A DNA stretch of 64,000 nt from contig NZ_LT707416.1 of assembly GCF_900155585.1 (NCBI RefSeq), forward strand, positions 62,001 to 126,000, written 5' to 3'. Shown here in pieces: positions 26,468 through 34,734 of this stretch (positions are counted from its first letter, which is position 1; each line of letters starts with the position of its first letter). The notes under the pieces were generated by a model. That model was not told where the DNA came from and did not search any database. It worked only from the letters and a program-made list of their open reading frames with translations. The DNA comes from Aedoeadaptatus urinae (lineage in GTDB: Bacteria > Bacillota > Clostridia > Tissierellales > Peptoniphilaceae). The translations under genes were made by a program, and so were the position numbers.

Positions 26468-27617
26468 AAAAGCCATCGAAGCCATCGCGAACGAGGTGCG
26501 GACACACTACCGCCACCTCCACGCCCATCCGGAACTGAGCGGCGAGGAGATCAAAACCGCGAAATACATTCAGTCGATTTTAAAGGACATGGGCATCGAA
26601 GTCGTCCCCTACTCCAACGGCGGCTTTCACGGCGACATTAAGGGCGAGAAAGAAGGCCGCACCGTGGCCCTTCGCGCGGACATGGACGCCCTTCCCGTAA
26701 CGGAAGCTACGGGCCTTGCCTTCGCTTCGGAAACCGAAGGCCTGATGCACGCCTGCGGCCACGACATGCACATGGCCATCCTCTTGGGCACGGCCACCTA
26801 CTTTACACGCCACAGAGCATTTGCCGGCACCGTCCGCCTCATCTTTCAACCTAACGAAGAGAAGGACGGCGGCGCCGAGGTCATGGTGGCCGAAGGCGTC
26901 ATGGACGGCGTGGATAATGTCATGGGCCTTCACGTGTCCCCCTACTTGGATCTGGGTACCGTCGGCGTTCGCCCTGGCTTTATGTACGCCGGAGTGGAGG
27001 ATTTTAAATTCACCATTACCGGCCGCGGCGGTCACGCCGCACACCCCGACGCCTGCATCGACCCCATCGTCTGCGGAGGCCATATTATCGTCGCTTTGCA
27101 GACCATCGTGGCCCGTCGCTTCTCGCCCCTGACGCCTGCGGTCGTCACCATCGGCTCCGTACACGGCGGCAACAAGCACAATATTATTCCCGACACCATG
27201 ACCCTGGAAGGCACCATTCGCGCCGACACCATGGACAATATGAATATTCTGCGCACCCGGCTGAGAGACATCGCCACCACTACCGCCGCGGCCCACGACT
27301 GCCGCTGCGACATGGAGGTCATCAAGGGCTACATTCCCCTGATCAACGATCCCGAAGCTACGGAAATCGTCCGGCAAGCCGCCGTAGAGGCATTGGGCCC
27401 GGACAGAGTCGTGACTCTGCCCCGGCCCACCATGAGTGCGGAGGATTTCGCCTACTACCTTCAAAAGGCGCCGGGCAGCTTCATCAATCTCGGCGCAAAA
27501 AAGCCGGGAGATAAGCGTCACGCCCTTCACACGGCGGAATTTTACCCGGAGGAAGAGGCCATCACCTACGGCATCTGCGCCGAAGTGGCATCGGCTTTGG
27601 CCTTTCTGGAGCAATAA
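26460..27617 (+). CDS. M20-family amidohydrolase (possible N-acetyl-DAP/aminoacylase-like deacylase)
   Basis: A 385-residue M20D amidohydrolase. Metal-site segments are visible: LHAHPELSGEE, ALRADMDALPV and MHACGHDMHMA (~75-105), and the C-terminal MSAEDFAYYLQ. The family includes N-acetyldiaminopimelate deacetylase, aminoacylases and IAA-amino-acid hydrolases. Coupling to asd and a nitrilase makes a lysine/DAP or amino-acid salvage role plausible, but this is inference. The ATG overlaps the upstream stop; a terminator follows. Confidence 0.9.
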   Translation: MNKKAIEAIANEVRTHYRHLHAHPELSGEEIKTAKYIQSILKDMGIEVVPYSNGGFHGDIKGEKEGRTVALRADMDALPVTEATGLAFASETEGLMHACGHDMHMAILLGTATYFTRHRAFAGTVRLIFQPNEEKDGGAEVMVAEGVMDGVDNVMGLHVSPYLDLGTVGVRPGFMYAGVEDFKFTITGRGGHAAHPDACIDPIVCGGHIIVALQTIVARRFSPLTPAVVTIGSVHGGNKHNIIPDTMTLEGTIRADTMDNMNILRTRLRDIATTTAAAHDCRCDMEVIKGYIPLINDPEATEIVRQAAVEALGPDRVVTLPRPTMSAEDFAYYLQKAPGSFINLGAKKPGDKRHALHTAEFYPEEEAITYGICAEVASALAFLEQ

Positions 27618-27622
27618 AAAAA

Positions 27623-27654
27623 GTCCCTCGACATTTTCGTCGAGGGGCTTTTTA
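27623..27654. terminator. Bidirectional terminator (M20 gene / hemolysin III)
   Basis: AGTCCCTCGAC...GTCGAGGGGCT with a six-base loop, A-run before and T-run after. It serves both convergent genes. Confidence 0.85.
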
Positions 27655-28317
27655 TCTTAAAGCGTAGAAATTCAAAATTCCCACGTAATGCACCACGGAT
27701 CCCGTCAGCACAAAGATATGCCAAATGGCGTGATTGAATTTTAAATTCTTCTTCGCATAAAAGACGGCGCCTACGGAATAAATAACGCCGCCCAGGACCA
27801 AGGGCAAAAGAAAGCGGATGTCCGTGGCCTGCACAATGGGCTTCAATAACAAAAGAGCGAACCAGCCCAAGAGCAAATAGAGAAAGAGCGACAATTTTTT
27901 CGTCCGATTAAAAGCGCCGGCGGTGAGAATTTTAAAGATGACGCCTGCGACGGCGATGGCCCATACCACGGCAATGGTAGCAATCCTTAACCAACCGGTA
28001 AAGCTCAAAATAGCGATAGGCATATAGCTTGCGGCGATAAATAAAAAGATGGCCGAGTGATCGAAGATACGCAAAACTCCCTTGGCTTTGGACAGAGGCA
28101 CGGTATGGTAGACGGCGGAGGCAAGGTACATAAAGATAAAGCAGCCGCCGTAAATGGAAAAGGCGACGATCTCAGGCGTCGAATGGTTTTTAATGCCGAA
28201 TCTAACCAAGACCGCCAAACCTACAATGCCCAAAAGAACGCCGAGCCAATGGGACAGGGCATTTACACATTCTTCGGATTTAGAATAGCGCACCGTTTCT
28301 AAAATTTTTTTAACCAC
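27652..28317 (-). CDS. Hemolysin III/YqfA (PAQR-like) membrane protein
   Basis: A 221-residue integral membrane protein with about seven hydrophobic helices. HW, YHTVP, FDHSAIF and IWHIFVLTGSVVHY are family-typical histidine-bearing motifs of the hemolysin III/PAQR group, a likely zinc-site hydrolase fold. The function in bacteria is unsettled. The start GTG at 28315-28317 is chosen since GGGGAGG precedes it; longer in-frame starts read through that SD. An extended -10 (TGTTATAAT) lies ~35 bases upstream on the minus strand. Confidence 0.87.
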   Translation of the reverse strand: MVKKILETVRYSKSEECVNALSHWLGVLLGIVGLAVLVRFGIKNHSTPEIVAFSIYGGCFIFMYLASAVYHTVPLSKAKGVLRIFDHSAIFLFIAASYMPIAILSFTGWLRIATIAVVWAIAVAGVIFKILTAGAFNRTKKLSLFLYLLLGWFALLLLKPIVQATDIRFLLPLVLGGVIYSVGAVFYAKKNLKFNHAIWHIFVLTGSVVHYVGILNFYALR

Positions 28318-28732
28318 AGAACCTCCCCCTCTCTTTATTTTGAAATCATTATAACACGAACCCGAAGGTAAAGAATAAAACAAAGGCGCGGGCCGTGAAA
28401 AGAAACGGTTTTCTCATTTTTCACCATGGACGCGCCGCTCTCGCTAAAGCAAGCTTCGTTCTCGCCACCGGTATCGCCAAAAAAAAAATATTTTAACGCG
28501 TATTTTTCTTTTCTGAAAAAGATTCCGCTCCCTTCCCTCCCCCTCGTCAAAAAATAAAATCTTTTGCCCGTCAAAGGAATTATTTTTTCTTTTTGCCCGC
28601 GAGCCACAAAATTTTCGCAAAAAAGCCCCGCCCCCGCGCCCTCGCCTGTAATTGACTTTCATTCGTGTACGATATACAATGAACGCGTAAAACGTTACCA
28701 CGCATTTTTTCTATCACATGAAAGGAGTTCTT
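28318..28732. other. Gene-free divergent region
   Basis: This region of ~415 bases holds the extended -10 for the hemolysin III-like gene on the minus strand (28348-28353) and the aminotransferase promoter at 28652-28680. Between them is a homopolymer-rich A/C stretch with no convincing gene, although several short frames exist. Confidence 0.5.
28652..28680 (+). promoter_or_regulatory. Aminotransferase promoter
   Basis: TTGACT (28652-28657) and TACAAT (28675-28680) are 17 bases apart, with the ATG about 50 bases downstream. Confidence 0.72.
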
Positions 28733-29917
28733 ATGCCTAAATTTGCTAAAAGAATGGACAACCTGAAAGCGTCCGAAATCCGTGAGCTTCTGGCTTTAAC
28801 GGCCGACCCGAGCATCATCTCTTTCGCCGGCGGTCTTCCCGCAGCCGAATTGTTCCCCATCGACAAATGGATCGAAGCATCGAATAAAGTCATGAAAAAC
28901 AACGGCGCCGCCGCCCTTCAATACGGCCCCACCGACGGCTTTAAGGGATTGAGAGAACACTGCATCGCCCGCATGAACAAAGTCGGCGTCAAAAACGTTA
29001 CAGCTGACGACATTCAAATCCTTTCCGGTTCCCAACAAGGTCTGGACTTCATGCCCAGAGTCTTTATCGATCCGGGCGATTACATCGTCGTCGAAAGTCC
29101 TACTTACTTAGGCGCATTGAACGCCTTTAAAGCCTACGAACCCAGATTCTTACAAGTTCCCTTGGATGAAGACGGCATGGTTCTCGAAGAATTGGAAAAA
29201 CAATTAAAAGATCACGACAACGTGAAATTCATCTACGTTATTTCCGACTTCCAAAACCCCTCCGGCAAAACCTGGACCATGGAACGCCGCAAGGGCTTAA
29301 TCGAATTGGCCAATAAATACGACGTCATGATTCTCGAAGACAATCCCTACGGCGAACTCCGCTTCGAAGGCGAAATTCAACCTTCCCTCCGCAGCTTGGA
29401 CACCGAAGACCGCGTCATCTTCATGGGCACCTTCTCCAAGGTATTCAGCCCCGGCATCCGCGTCGGTTGGTTCAACGCATCGAAGGAAGTCCTGAACAAG
29501 TTTAACATGGTTAAACAAGGGGCAGACCTTCAAACGTCCACCACGACTCAAATGATTCTGTCTCAATTCCTCGACGACAACGACCTGGAAGCTCACATCT
29601 CCGAAATCATTAAAGTCTACGGCAACCGTAAAAACGTCATGGTCGAAGCCATGAAGAAATACTTCCCCGAAAAAGTCACCTTCACCAATCCCGAAGGCGG
29701 TCTCTTCCTGTGGGTTACCCTGCCGGAAAACTTAAACGCTCGCGACATCGCCGTAAAAGCCATTGAAAAGAAAGTGGCCTTCGTACCCGGCGGCGCATTC
29801 TATCCCGAAAGCCCGGAAGAAAACCACTTCCGCTTGAACTACAGCTGCATGCCCGAAGACAAAATCGAAGAAGGCATTAAGCGCTTAGGCGAAGTATTAC
29901 ACGACGCCGTTAAATAA
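28733..29917 (+). CDS. PLP-dependent aminotransferase (class I/II, 2-aminoadipate-aminotransferase-like)
   Basis: A 394-residue fold-type I aminotransferase. FAGGLPAAELFP near the N-terminus, the QYGPTDGFKGLREH segment and the PLP lysine in GTFSKVFSPGIRVGW (~235) are typical of the LysN/MocR-like PLP group. The substrate may be a branched, aromatic or alpha-aminoadipate-type amino acid; sequence alone does not decide. ATG at 28733 follows AAAGGAG; an in-frame ATG at 28718 precedes that SD. It is monocistronic, with many codons typical of high expression. Confidence 0.92.
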   Translation: MPKFAKRMDNLKASEIRELLALTADPSIISFAGGLPAAELFPIDKWIEASNKVMKNNGAAALQYGPTDGFKGLREHCIARMNKVGVKNVTADDIQILSGSQQGLDFMPRVFIDPGDYIVVESPTYLGALNAFKAYEPRFLQVPLDEDGMVLEELEKQLKDHDNVKFIYVISDFQNPSGKTWTMERRKGLIELANKYDVMILEDNPYGELRFEGEIQPSLRSLDTEDRVIFMGTFSKVFSPGIRVGWFNASKEVLNKFNMVKQGADLQTSTTTQMILSQFLDDNDLEAHISEIIKVYGNRKNVMVEAMKKYFPEKVTFTNPEGGLFLWVTLPENLNARDIAVKAIEKKVAFVPGGAFYPESPEENHFRLNYSCMPEDKIEEGIKRLGEVLHDAVK

Positions 29918-29931
29918 GATCCGCTCACGAT

Positions 29932-29960
29932 CCGTCGGTGAAAGCCGGCGGATTTTTTTT
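29932..29960 (+). terminator. Terminator after the aminotransferase
   Basis: ATCCGTCGG / CCGGCGGAT pair with one wobble and are followed by a run of Ts. Confidence 0.8.
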
Positions 29961-29987
29961 GCCCTAAATTACAAATTCACGGCACAA

Positions 29988-30014
29988 AAAAACCTCCCGC
30001 TTGGGGAGGTCTTT
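29988..30014 (-). terminator. Terminator after brnQ
   Basis: On the minus strand ACCTCCCC / GGGAGGT is followed by TTTTTTT. Confidence 0.8.
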
Positions 30015-30025
30015 TACATAGTAAT

Positions 30026-31402
30026 TTACGCGTTTTCTTCCAAGGCCTTGGCCAGGCGCTCCTCGCGAATGGCCTGTTGTCTGTAGACGTCCTCTCTCGT
30101 ACCGCCGAGGCCGGTGAATTTGCCGATGAGCCCGCCGATGACGGCACAGATCAGTGCCGGGACCAGCCATTCAAAGGCGAAGTTCGCCAGGGGGAAGGTC
30201 TCGATGGTTTTCACCAGGCCGCCTAATGCGTCGCCGTTTTGCATTTTCGAGAAGACATTCACGGCTTCGATGACGCTGATGACGCCGGCGCCGATGACGC
30301 CGCCGATGAAGAAGCCGTTGTATTTGATTTGGAAATCGAAGATCGATGCCAGGATCAGGAAGATCACGATGGGGAATACCGCCGTCAGCACGGGCACGGC
30401 GATGTTAATAATGCCTTCCACGCCGATGAGGGAGATGGCGAAGGCGATTAAAGTGGCGACGATGACCACGTATTTATATTTCAGCTTGCCGCCCGTGACG
30501 TCGCTGAAGAAATTGCCGCAGGTGGAAATGAGGCCCGTGGAGGTGGTGAGGCAGGCCAGGGCCACGCCCAATCCCAAAACGAATCTGCCGCCGCCCCCCA
30601 GCAGGTTTTCCACAGCGCCCAACAAAATGGCGGTGCGGTCCATGTCCGGCGTGTAAAGGGCGCTTACCGTGCTGCCCACATAGGTGAGGGATCCGTAGAC
30701 CAGGGCCAGACAGATAAAGGCCACGAGGCCGATTTGAATGCTGGCCTTCACCTGGGTCTTGCCATCGGAGTAGCCGCGGCGAATCAAGTCGGACAGGACG
30801 ATGCCGCTAAGAAGAGCCGCACCCAGGGCGTCCATGGTTTGGTAGCCTTCCTTAAAGCTCATTTTAAATAAGTCCGGCGCATCGGTGGTAATCGCCGCTG
30901 CCGGCGGATGAACCACGGCCGTGACCGTAATGACGCCTAAAACGATTAATAGGGCCGGCGTCAGCATTTTGCCGATGTAATCCAGCACCTTCCCCGGATT
31001 TAAGACCAGGTACAGCGTCAGCCCGAAGAAGACGACGGAGGTCGCCAAGGGCGGCACGCCGGGAAGATTGGGCGCGATAAAAATTTCGTGGGTTGTGGCG
31101 CCGGTTCGGGGCACGGCAAAGAAGGGCCCGATAATCAAGATACATATGGCCGAAATAATCGCCGAAAACCTCCAGCCCACCCGCTTGCCCAGGTCGATGG
31201 CCCGTCCGCCTAAGCGGGCGGTGACGATGACGCCTAAAATGGGAAGCACCGGGTCTGAGAGAATAAAGCCGGTGGAGGCGGTGACCCAACGGTCGCCGGA
31301 CAGTACGCCTAAGTAAGGCGGAAAGATCATATTGCCGGCGCCAAAAAAGATGGCGAAGAGAGCAAATCCGCAAACAATAATATCTTTTCTTTTTATATTC
31401 AT
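30026..31402 (-). CDS. brnQ: Branched-chain amino acid transporter (BrnQ)
   Basis: A 458-residue LIVCS-family carrier, importing Leu/Ile/Val with Na+ or H+. The N-terminal KRKDIIVCGFALFAIFFGAGN, with NMIFPPYLG next, is the family signature, and about twelve membrane helices follow. Start ATG at 31400-31402 is preferred (AAGGAGG just upstream) over an in-frame codon 18 bases earlier. A ~200-base leader precedes it with no recognisable T-box; a terminator follows. Confidence 0.95.
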   Translation of the reverse strand: MNIKRKDIIVCGFALFAIFFGAGNMIFPPYLGVLSGDRWVTASTGFILSDPVLPILGVIVTARLGGRAIDLGKRVGWRFSAIISAICILIIGPFFAVPRTGATTHEIFIAPNLPGVPPLATSVVFFGLTLYLVLNPGKVLDYIGKMLTPALLIVLGVITVTAVVHPPAAAITTDAPDLFKMSFKEGYQTMDALGAALLSGIVLSDLIRRGYSDGKTQVKASIQIGLVAFICLALVYGSLTYVGSTVSALYTPDMDRTAILLGAVENLLGGGGRFVLGLGVALACLTTSTGLISTCGNFFSDVTGGKLKYKYVVIVATLIAFAISLIGVEGIINIAVPVLTAVFPIVIFLILASIFDFQIKYNGFFIGGVIGAGVISVIEAVNVFSKMQNGDALGGLVKTIETFPLANFAFEWLVPALICAVIGGLIGKFTGLGGTREDVYRQQAIREERLAKALEENA

Positions 31403-31700
31403 AATGCCTCCTTCGCCCAATCGGGCCGGCTCATTCGGTCCGCAGCGTCCTTGCCATTAACTGAGTATCGCTTTATCAGATGAAGCGTATAAAAAAATAA
31501 TTCCTCGGGCTGAATCGATACCTGTCGGTGCCCTGCAGACAACTTTTTCTGTATTCTTATAGAGTACTCCGCTATAAAAAAAATTGCAAGTTATTTCGTA
31601 TAATTTTCGCAAAACCTCCCTTCCCCCGCCGCCTTTATTTGAAAAACCATCGTCCTCGCCCCTCTTCGCCACAAAAAAAGAAGCCTCTCGGCTCCTTTTC
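31403..31700 (-). other. brnQ upstream region
   Basis: This ~300-base gap holds the brnQ leader. A hairpin-forming CGCTT...AAGCG and a GGGC...GCCC pair are visible within it. I looked for a T-box, lysine, glycine, SAM and purine motif and saw none. The terminator of the adjacent gene lies at the right edge. Confidence 0.3.
31679..31697 (-). terminator. Terminator after the copper-amine-oxidase-N-domain protein
   Basis: On the minus strand GGAGCC-GAGA-GGCTTC is followed by TTTTTTT. Confidence 0.8.
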
Positions 31701-32810
31701 TTATTTCACGGTCTGGAGAATGTCTCCTGCTTTCCCCACACCTTCTTCGTAGGCTTTTTTCAGAACCGGATCCTTCAGGCTCGGCTTATCCGCCCTGACG
31801 AAGATCAGGCTGCCGTCTTTATTGTATCGGAACAGGCGGTAGTCCTCTTCTATTTTCTCCAATTCCTTTTGATTGACCACGCGGAAGGTGCCGATGAGGC
31901 CGCTGCCCTTTTTCGCCTTTTCATTGGTCTTTTCAAAGAGCAACACATTTCCGCCGGCTTCTTCCACGCCGATCACGTCTTTGTAGGCCTCGGGAAGCAC
32001 CATGGACACCTCGCCCACCTTCACGCGGTCGGCTTCCTTAAATACGTCGTTTATTTCCACGGTTTTCAAGATTTCCTTCACCAGTTGATTGGATTTCGTG
32101 TAACTGTCACAAAGCTTTTTGTTCCCCGTATCCGCCACCTGCACGTCGCTCGAAAAAGTGAACAGGGTGTAGAAGCAATTGCCCTTAGCCAGAAGAATGG
32201 CGGGCACGGGATAGTCGGGATTCGCCGTGTTATAGATTTCGCCGATGCGGCCGTAGCCGTCCTGAGCGTCGTGATTCATTTTGTCGTAAAAGGTCACTTG
32301 ATTATAAGCGTAAGTAATGGTCAGCTGTTTTTCCCAATCTTTCGGCAGGGAGAAGGTCACATTGCCGTAGGTGACGGTCTTTTCCGGCTTAAAGGCGGGC
32401 GCGCTCTTGTACTCGCCGACGACGGCCGCCCGATTGTTTTCGTCCCAAGTGACGGGGAGCTTCATCCCCTCGGCCAAAAAGCGCAGAGGCACGTAGGTGC
32501 GGTTCTTTTCAATAAAGGGGGCCACATCCATGGTCTTTTTTTCGCCCTTCGCCACATAATCTTTTTCGCCGACGACCATTTCCACGTCGCCGACGGTGAC
32601 GGTTTTGCTCTCGCCCTTCCAGTCCACTTTGTAGCCCATGGCTTCCGTGACGCTTCGCACGGGAAGGAACAGGCGATTGTCCCGCAGAATGGGCTGCTCC
32701 TTATAGTCTCTTGCGTCGATCCCGTTAATATAAAGGGTGATGGGTTCAGCGGCAAAGGCCAGGCCGGGAATCATGGCCAGGGCCAGTGCCAAACCGAGTA
32801 ATTTTTTCAT
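31701..32810 (-). CDS. Secreted copper-amine-oxidase N-domain protein
   Basis: A 369-residue exported protein. The signal peptide MKKLLGLALALAMIPGLAFA ends near residue 20. Residues ~25-130 form the copper amine oxidase N-terminal (stalk) domain: VNGIDARDY-like start, LFLPVRSVTEAMGYKVDW and NRTYVPLRFLAEGM. Such domains are common on Firmicute surface proteins without amine oxidase activity. The C-terminal ~230 residues are not recognised. ATG at 32808-32810 follows AAAAGGAGG. Its promoter contains a G8 tract. Confidence 0.85.
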   Translation of the reverse strand: MKKLLGLALALAMIPGLAFAAEPITLYINGIDARDYKEQPILRDNRLFLPVRSVTEAMGYKVDWKGESKTVTVGDVEMVVGEKDYVAKGEKKTMDVAPFIEKNRTYVPLRFLAEGMKLPVTWDENNRAAVVGEYKSAPAFKPEKTVTYGNVTFSLPKDWEKQLTITYAYNQVTFYDKMNHDAQDGYGRIGEIYNTANPDYPVPAILLAKGNCFYTLFTFSSDVQVADTGNKKLCDSYTKSNQLVKEILKTVEINDVFKEADRVKVGEVSMVLPEAYKDVIGVEEAGGNVLLFEKTNEKAKKGSGLIGTFRVVNQKELEKIEEDYRLFRYNKDGSLIFVRADKPSLKDPVLKKAYEEGVGKAGDILQTVK

Positions 32811-32843
32811 GTTAACCTCCTTTTCTCGATCCTTCTTTCTTTC

Positions 32844-32870
32844 ATTATACCCCCCCCTATATAAAATCAA
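32844..32870 (-). promoter_or_regulatory. Promoter with G8 tract in the spacer
   Basis: On the minus strand TTGATT (32870-32865) and TATAAT (32849-32844) are separated by only 15 bases, eight of which are a G homopolymer (plus-strand C at 32850-32857). Slippage in the tract would alter the spacer length. Confidence 0.65.
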
Positions 32871-32891
32871 CACCCTCAATTCACGGCACAA

Positions 32892-32914
32892 AAAAACCTG
32901 CCGAAACAGCAGGT
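32892..32914 (-). terminator. Terminator after the YjjW-like activase gene
   Basis: On the minus strand AAACCTGC-TGTTTCG-GCAGGTTT is followed by TTTT. Confidence 0.82.
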
Positions 32915-33751
32915 TTAAATATCCACGACTTCATGAAAGCCCAGCTCCTTCGCCAAGGCCAAGAGCTGGTCTTTTTCTTCTCGATCGGGGGCGCGAAGCT
33001 CGTCGATGAATTCGCCTCGTACGCCGAAATGGCGATAGCTGATAAGTTTCGCCCGAGTGGTGTGAATCCTTTCGCCCAACACCTTCGCCGCTTCCCGCAG
33101 GCTGTGTTCGTTGTCCAAGGTGTCCAGGAGCACGAAGCGCAACTCTTCGATTTTATCCGCTTTGGCCAGGTAGGCGAGGTTTTTCTTCACCGGTTCGTTA
33201 TCCCGGCCCGTAATCCGAAGGTGGTCTTCCTTCTCCCAGGCCTTCACATCCAGCATAACCCCGTCGGAAATCTCGAGCAGGCGGTTTAAATCGCCCTTGG
33301 AGAAATCCAGGCCGCCGTTGGAGTCGATAAGGGCCGTGAGGCCTTTTTCCTTCGCCAATTGAAAGAGGGGGATCAAATCCTTTGCCTGCAGGGTGGCTTC
33401 GCCGCCGCTCACGGAAATCCCTTCGATAAAGGGCACGGCCTTTTCGATTTCCGCCATGAGATCTGCACCGTCCATGGCCCGCACCTTGGGCGAGGCGCCG
33501 TGGGTGCAGGTGGCGATGCACTTGTCGCAGTCCACGCATGTCACCGGATTCCACACCACTTTGCCCTCCACGAAAGAAAGGGCATCCGCCGGACAGCCGG
33601 GCACGCAGTCGCCGCAGTGGATGCAGCGGTGAATGGTCTCGGGATTGTGGCAGTACTTGCAGTTGAAATTGCATCCCTGCAGGAAGATAGCAAAGCGATT
33701 CCCGGGACCGTCCACGACGCTCATGGGAATCAGCTTGTTGACGAGAAGCAT
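32915..33751 (-). CDS. yjjW: YjjW-family glycyl-radical enzyme activase
   Basis: A 278-residue radical-SAM activase. The SAM 4Fe-4S motif is CNFNCKYC (CxxxCxxC) around residue 30. Two extra 4Fe-4S clusters follow as CIHCGDCVPGC and CVDCDKCIATC, and the SVSGGE glycine-rich motif is present. It would install the glycyl radical on the adjacent YjjI-type enzyme, whose stop codon overlaps its ATG (TAATG). The operon order matches yjjI-yjjW in enterobacteria. The substrate of the system is unknown. Confidence 0.92.
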   Translation of the reverse strand: MLLVNKLIPMSVVDGPGNRFAIFLQGCNFNCKYCHNPETIHRCIHCGDCVPGCPADALSFVEGKVVWNPVTCVDCDKCIATCTHGASPKVRAMDGADLMAEIEKAVPFIEGISVSGGEATLQAKDLIPLFQLAKEKGLTALIDSNGGLDFSKGDLNRLLEISDGVMLDVKAWEKEDHLRITGRDNEPVKKNLAYLAKADKIEELRFVLLDTLDNEHSLREAAKVLGERIHTTRAKLISYRHFGVRGEFIDELRAPDREEKDQLLALAKELGFHEVVDI

Positions 33752-34734
33752 TAAACCCCTTCCACCTTCCGGTCCAAAATGCCGTATTTCGTGAGGGGAT
33801 CGGCGGCGTATTGCACCGTGTCGTAGGACACTTGCTTGCCCGCCTTAAAGGCTTCCACGTCGGATTTCTTTACGAGATAGCCGGTGACGCGAATGAGGTC
33901 GCCGTCGTCGTTGTAGGCGGAAAGGTAGCGGTTCCCCAGCTTAAAGCCGCCCTTAAATACGTCCAGCACGGCCTTCGGGTTCTTCTTCGCCGTTTCGTCG
34001 AAGGGGAAGTGATCGCCCACGCCGGAGGGGAAGTATTTTTGGAACTTCGCCGCTTGGCGAATGTGGCTGTACAGATCCGGCTCTTGTCCGATGGGAATGC
34101 GGTGGGCCGCCGTGGTGCCCTCGTCGTTTGCAGCCCCCACTTGGGCGTGGAGCATAAAGCGGTGGTTCCACACCGGGCTGTAGGCCGATTCAAATTGGCC
34201 GACCCGCTCTTGGATAAAGTCCATGACCCGAATGCCCATGGCATCGGCCGCTTCATCGGTGCCGTACTTACCTTCTTTGCCGTCGAGCTTCAGGAGGGCT
34301 TCCGTACATTCCGCCAAGCCCACCATGCCGAAGAGGCCGACGAAATTGTCTAGGTCGATGAAATCTTCCTTCACCAGGAAATTGGATTTAAAGAAGGCCG
34401 TTTCTTCCACCAAATAGCGAATCTTGGATTCCATAAAGTGAATCATGGTGTCGATGGCGTGGGGCAGATTCTTTTCGAAGAAGCCTTCCACGCTGTCCGC
34501 GCCCAGAGCGATTTTGTTCAGGCGCAAACGACTCAAGGTAAAGGCGCCGCCGTGTTTCGGCAGGGCATTGTAGCAGGAAGCGATGCCGTAGGGCACGTCG
34601 CCGAAATCGGCGCTGTAATAGGCGTCGTTGGCGAAGGCCGGATTGGCGCAGGTCAAGCTGCATGCCAGGGCCTTTTCGGCGAAAGCGTCCGGTGTCTTTT
34701 CTTCGTCGTAAAGGAGGGTCATATTCGGCGTCAC
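33751..34734 (-). CDS. yjjI: YjjI-like glycyl-radical enzyme, C-terminal part (split gene)
   Basis: A 327-residue chain holding the catalytic part of a YjjI-type enzyme: the presumed thiyl cysteine in PYGIASCYNALP (~50) and the glycyl-radical motif RVTGYLV near residue 290. The partner 184-residue frame supplies the family's N-terminal part; 184 + 327 matches the ~510 residues of YjjI. It starts at GTG 34732-34734, overlapping the stop of the first frame (GTGA), so the product may be a separate chain or a frameshift relic. Function is undefined even for intact YjjI. Confidence 0.85.
   Translation of the reverse strand: MTPNMTLLYDEEKTPDAFAEKALACSLTCANPAFANDAYYSADFGDVPYGIASCYNALPKHGGAFTLSRLRLNKIALGADSVEGFFEKNLPHAIDTMIHFMESKIRYLVEETAFFKSNFLVKEDFIDLDNFVGLFGMVGLAECTEALLKLDGKEGKYGTDEAADAMGIRVMDFIQERVGQFESAYSPVWNHRFMLHAQVGAANDEGTTAAHRIPIGQEPDLYSHIRQAAKFQKYFPSGVGDHFPFDETAKKNPKAVLDVFKGGFKLGNRYLSAYNDDGDLIRVTGYLVKKSDVEAFKAGKQVSYDTVQYAADPLTKYGILDRKVEGV

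Noticed and set aside
28335-28701. Two short minus-strand open frames upstream of the hemolysin III gene
   Set aside because: They consist of Lys/Phe/Arg-rich homopolymer translation without RBS; the region holds promoters.
31403-31620. T-box riboswitch in front of brnQ
   Set aside because: GGACGCTGCGG in the leader resembles but does not match the T-box core, and no terminator/antiterminator pair with a specifier loop was found.
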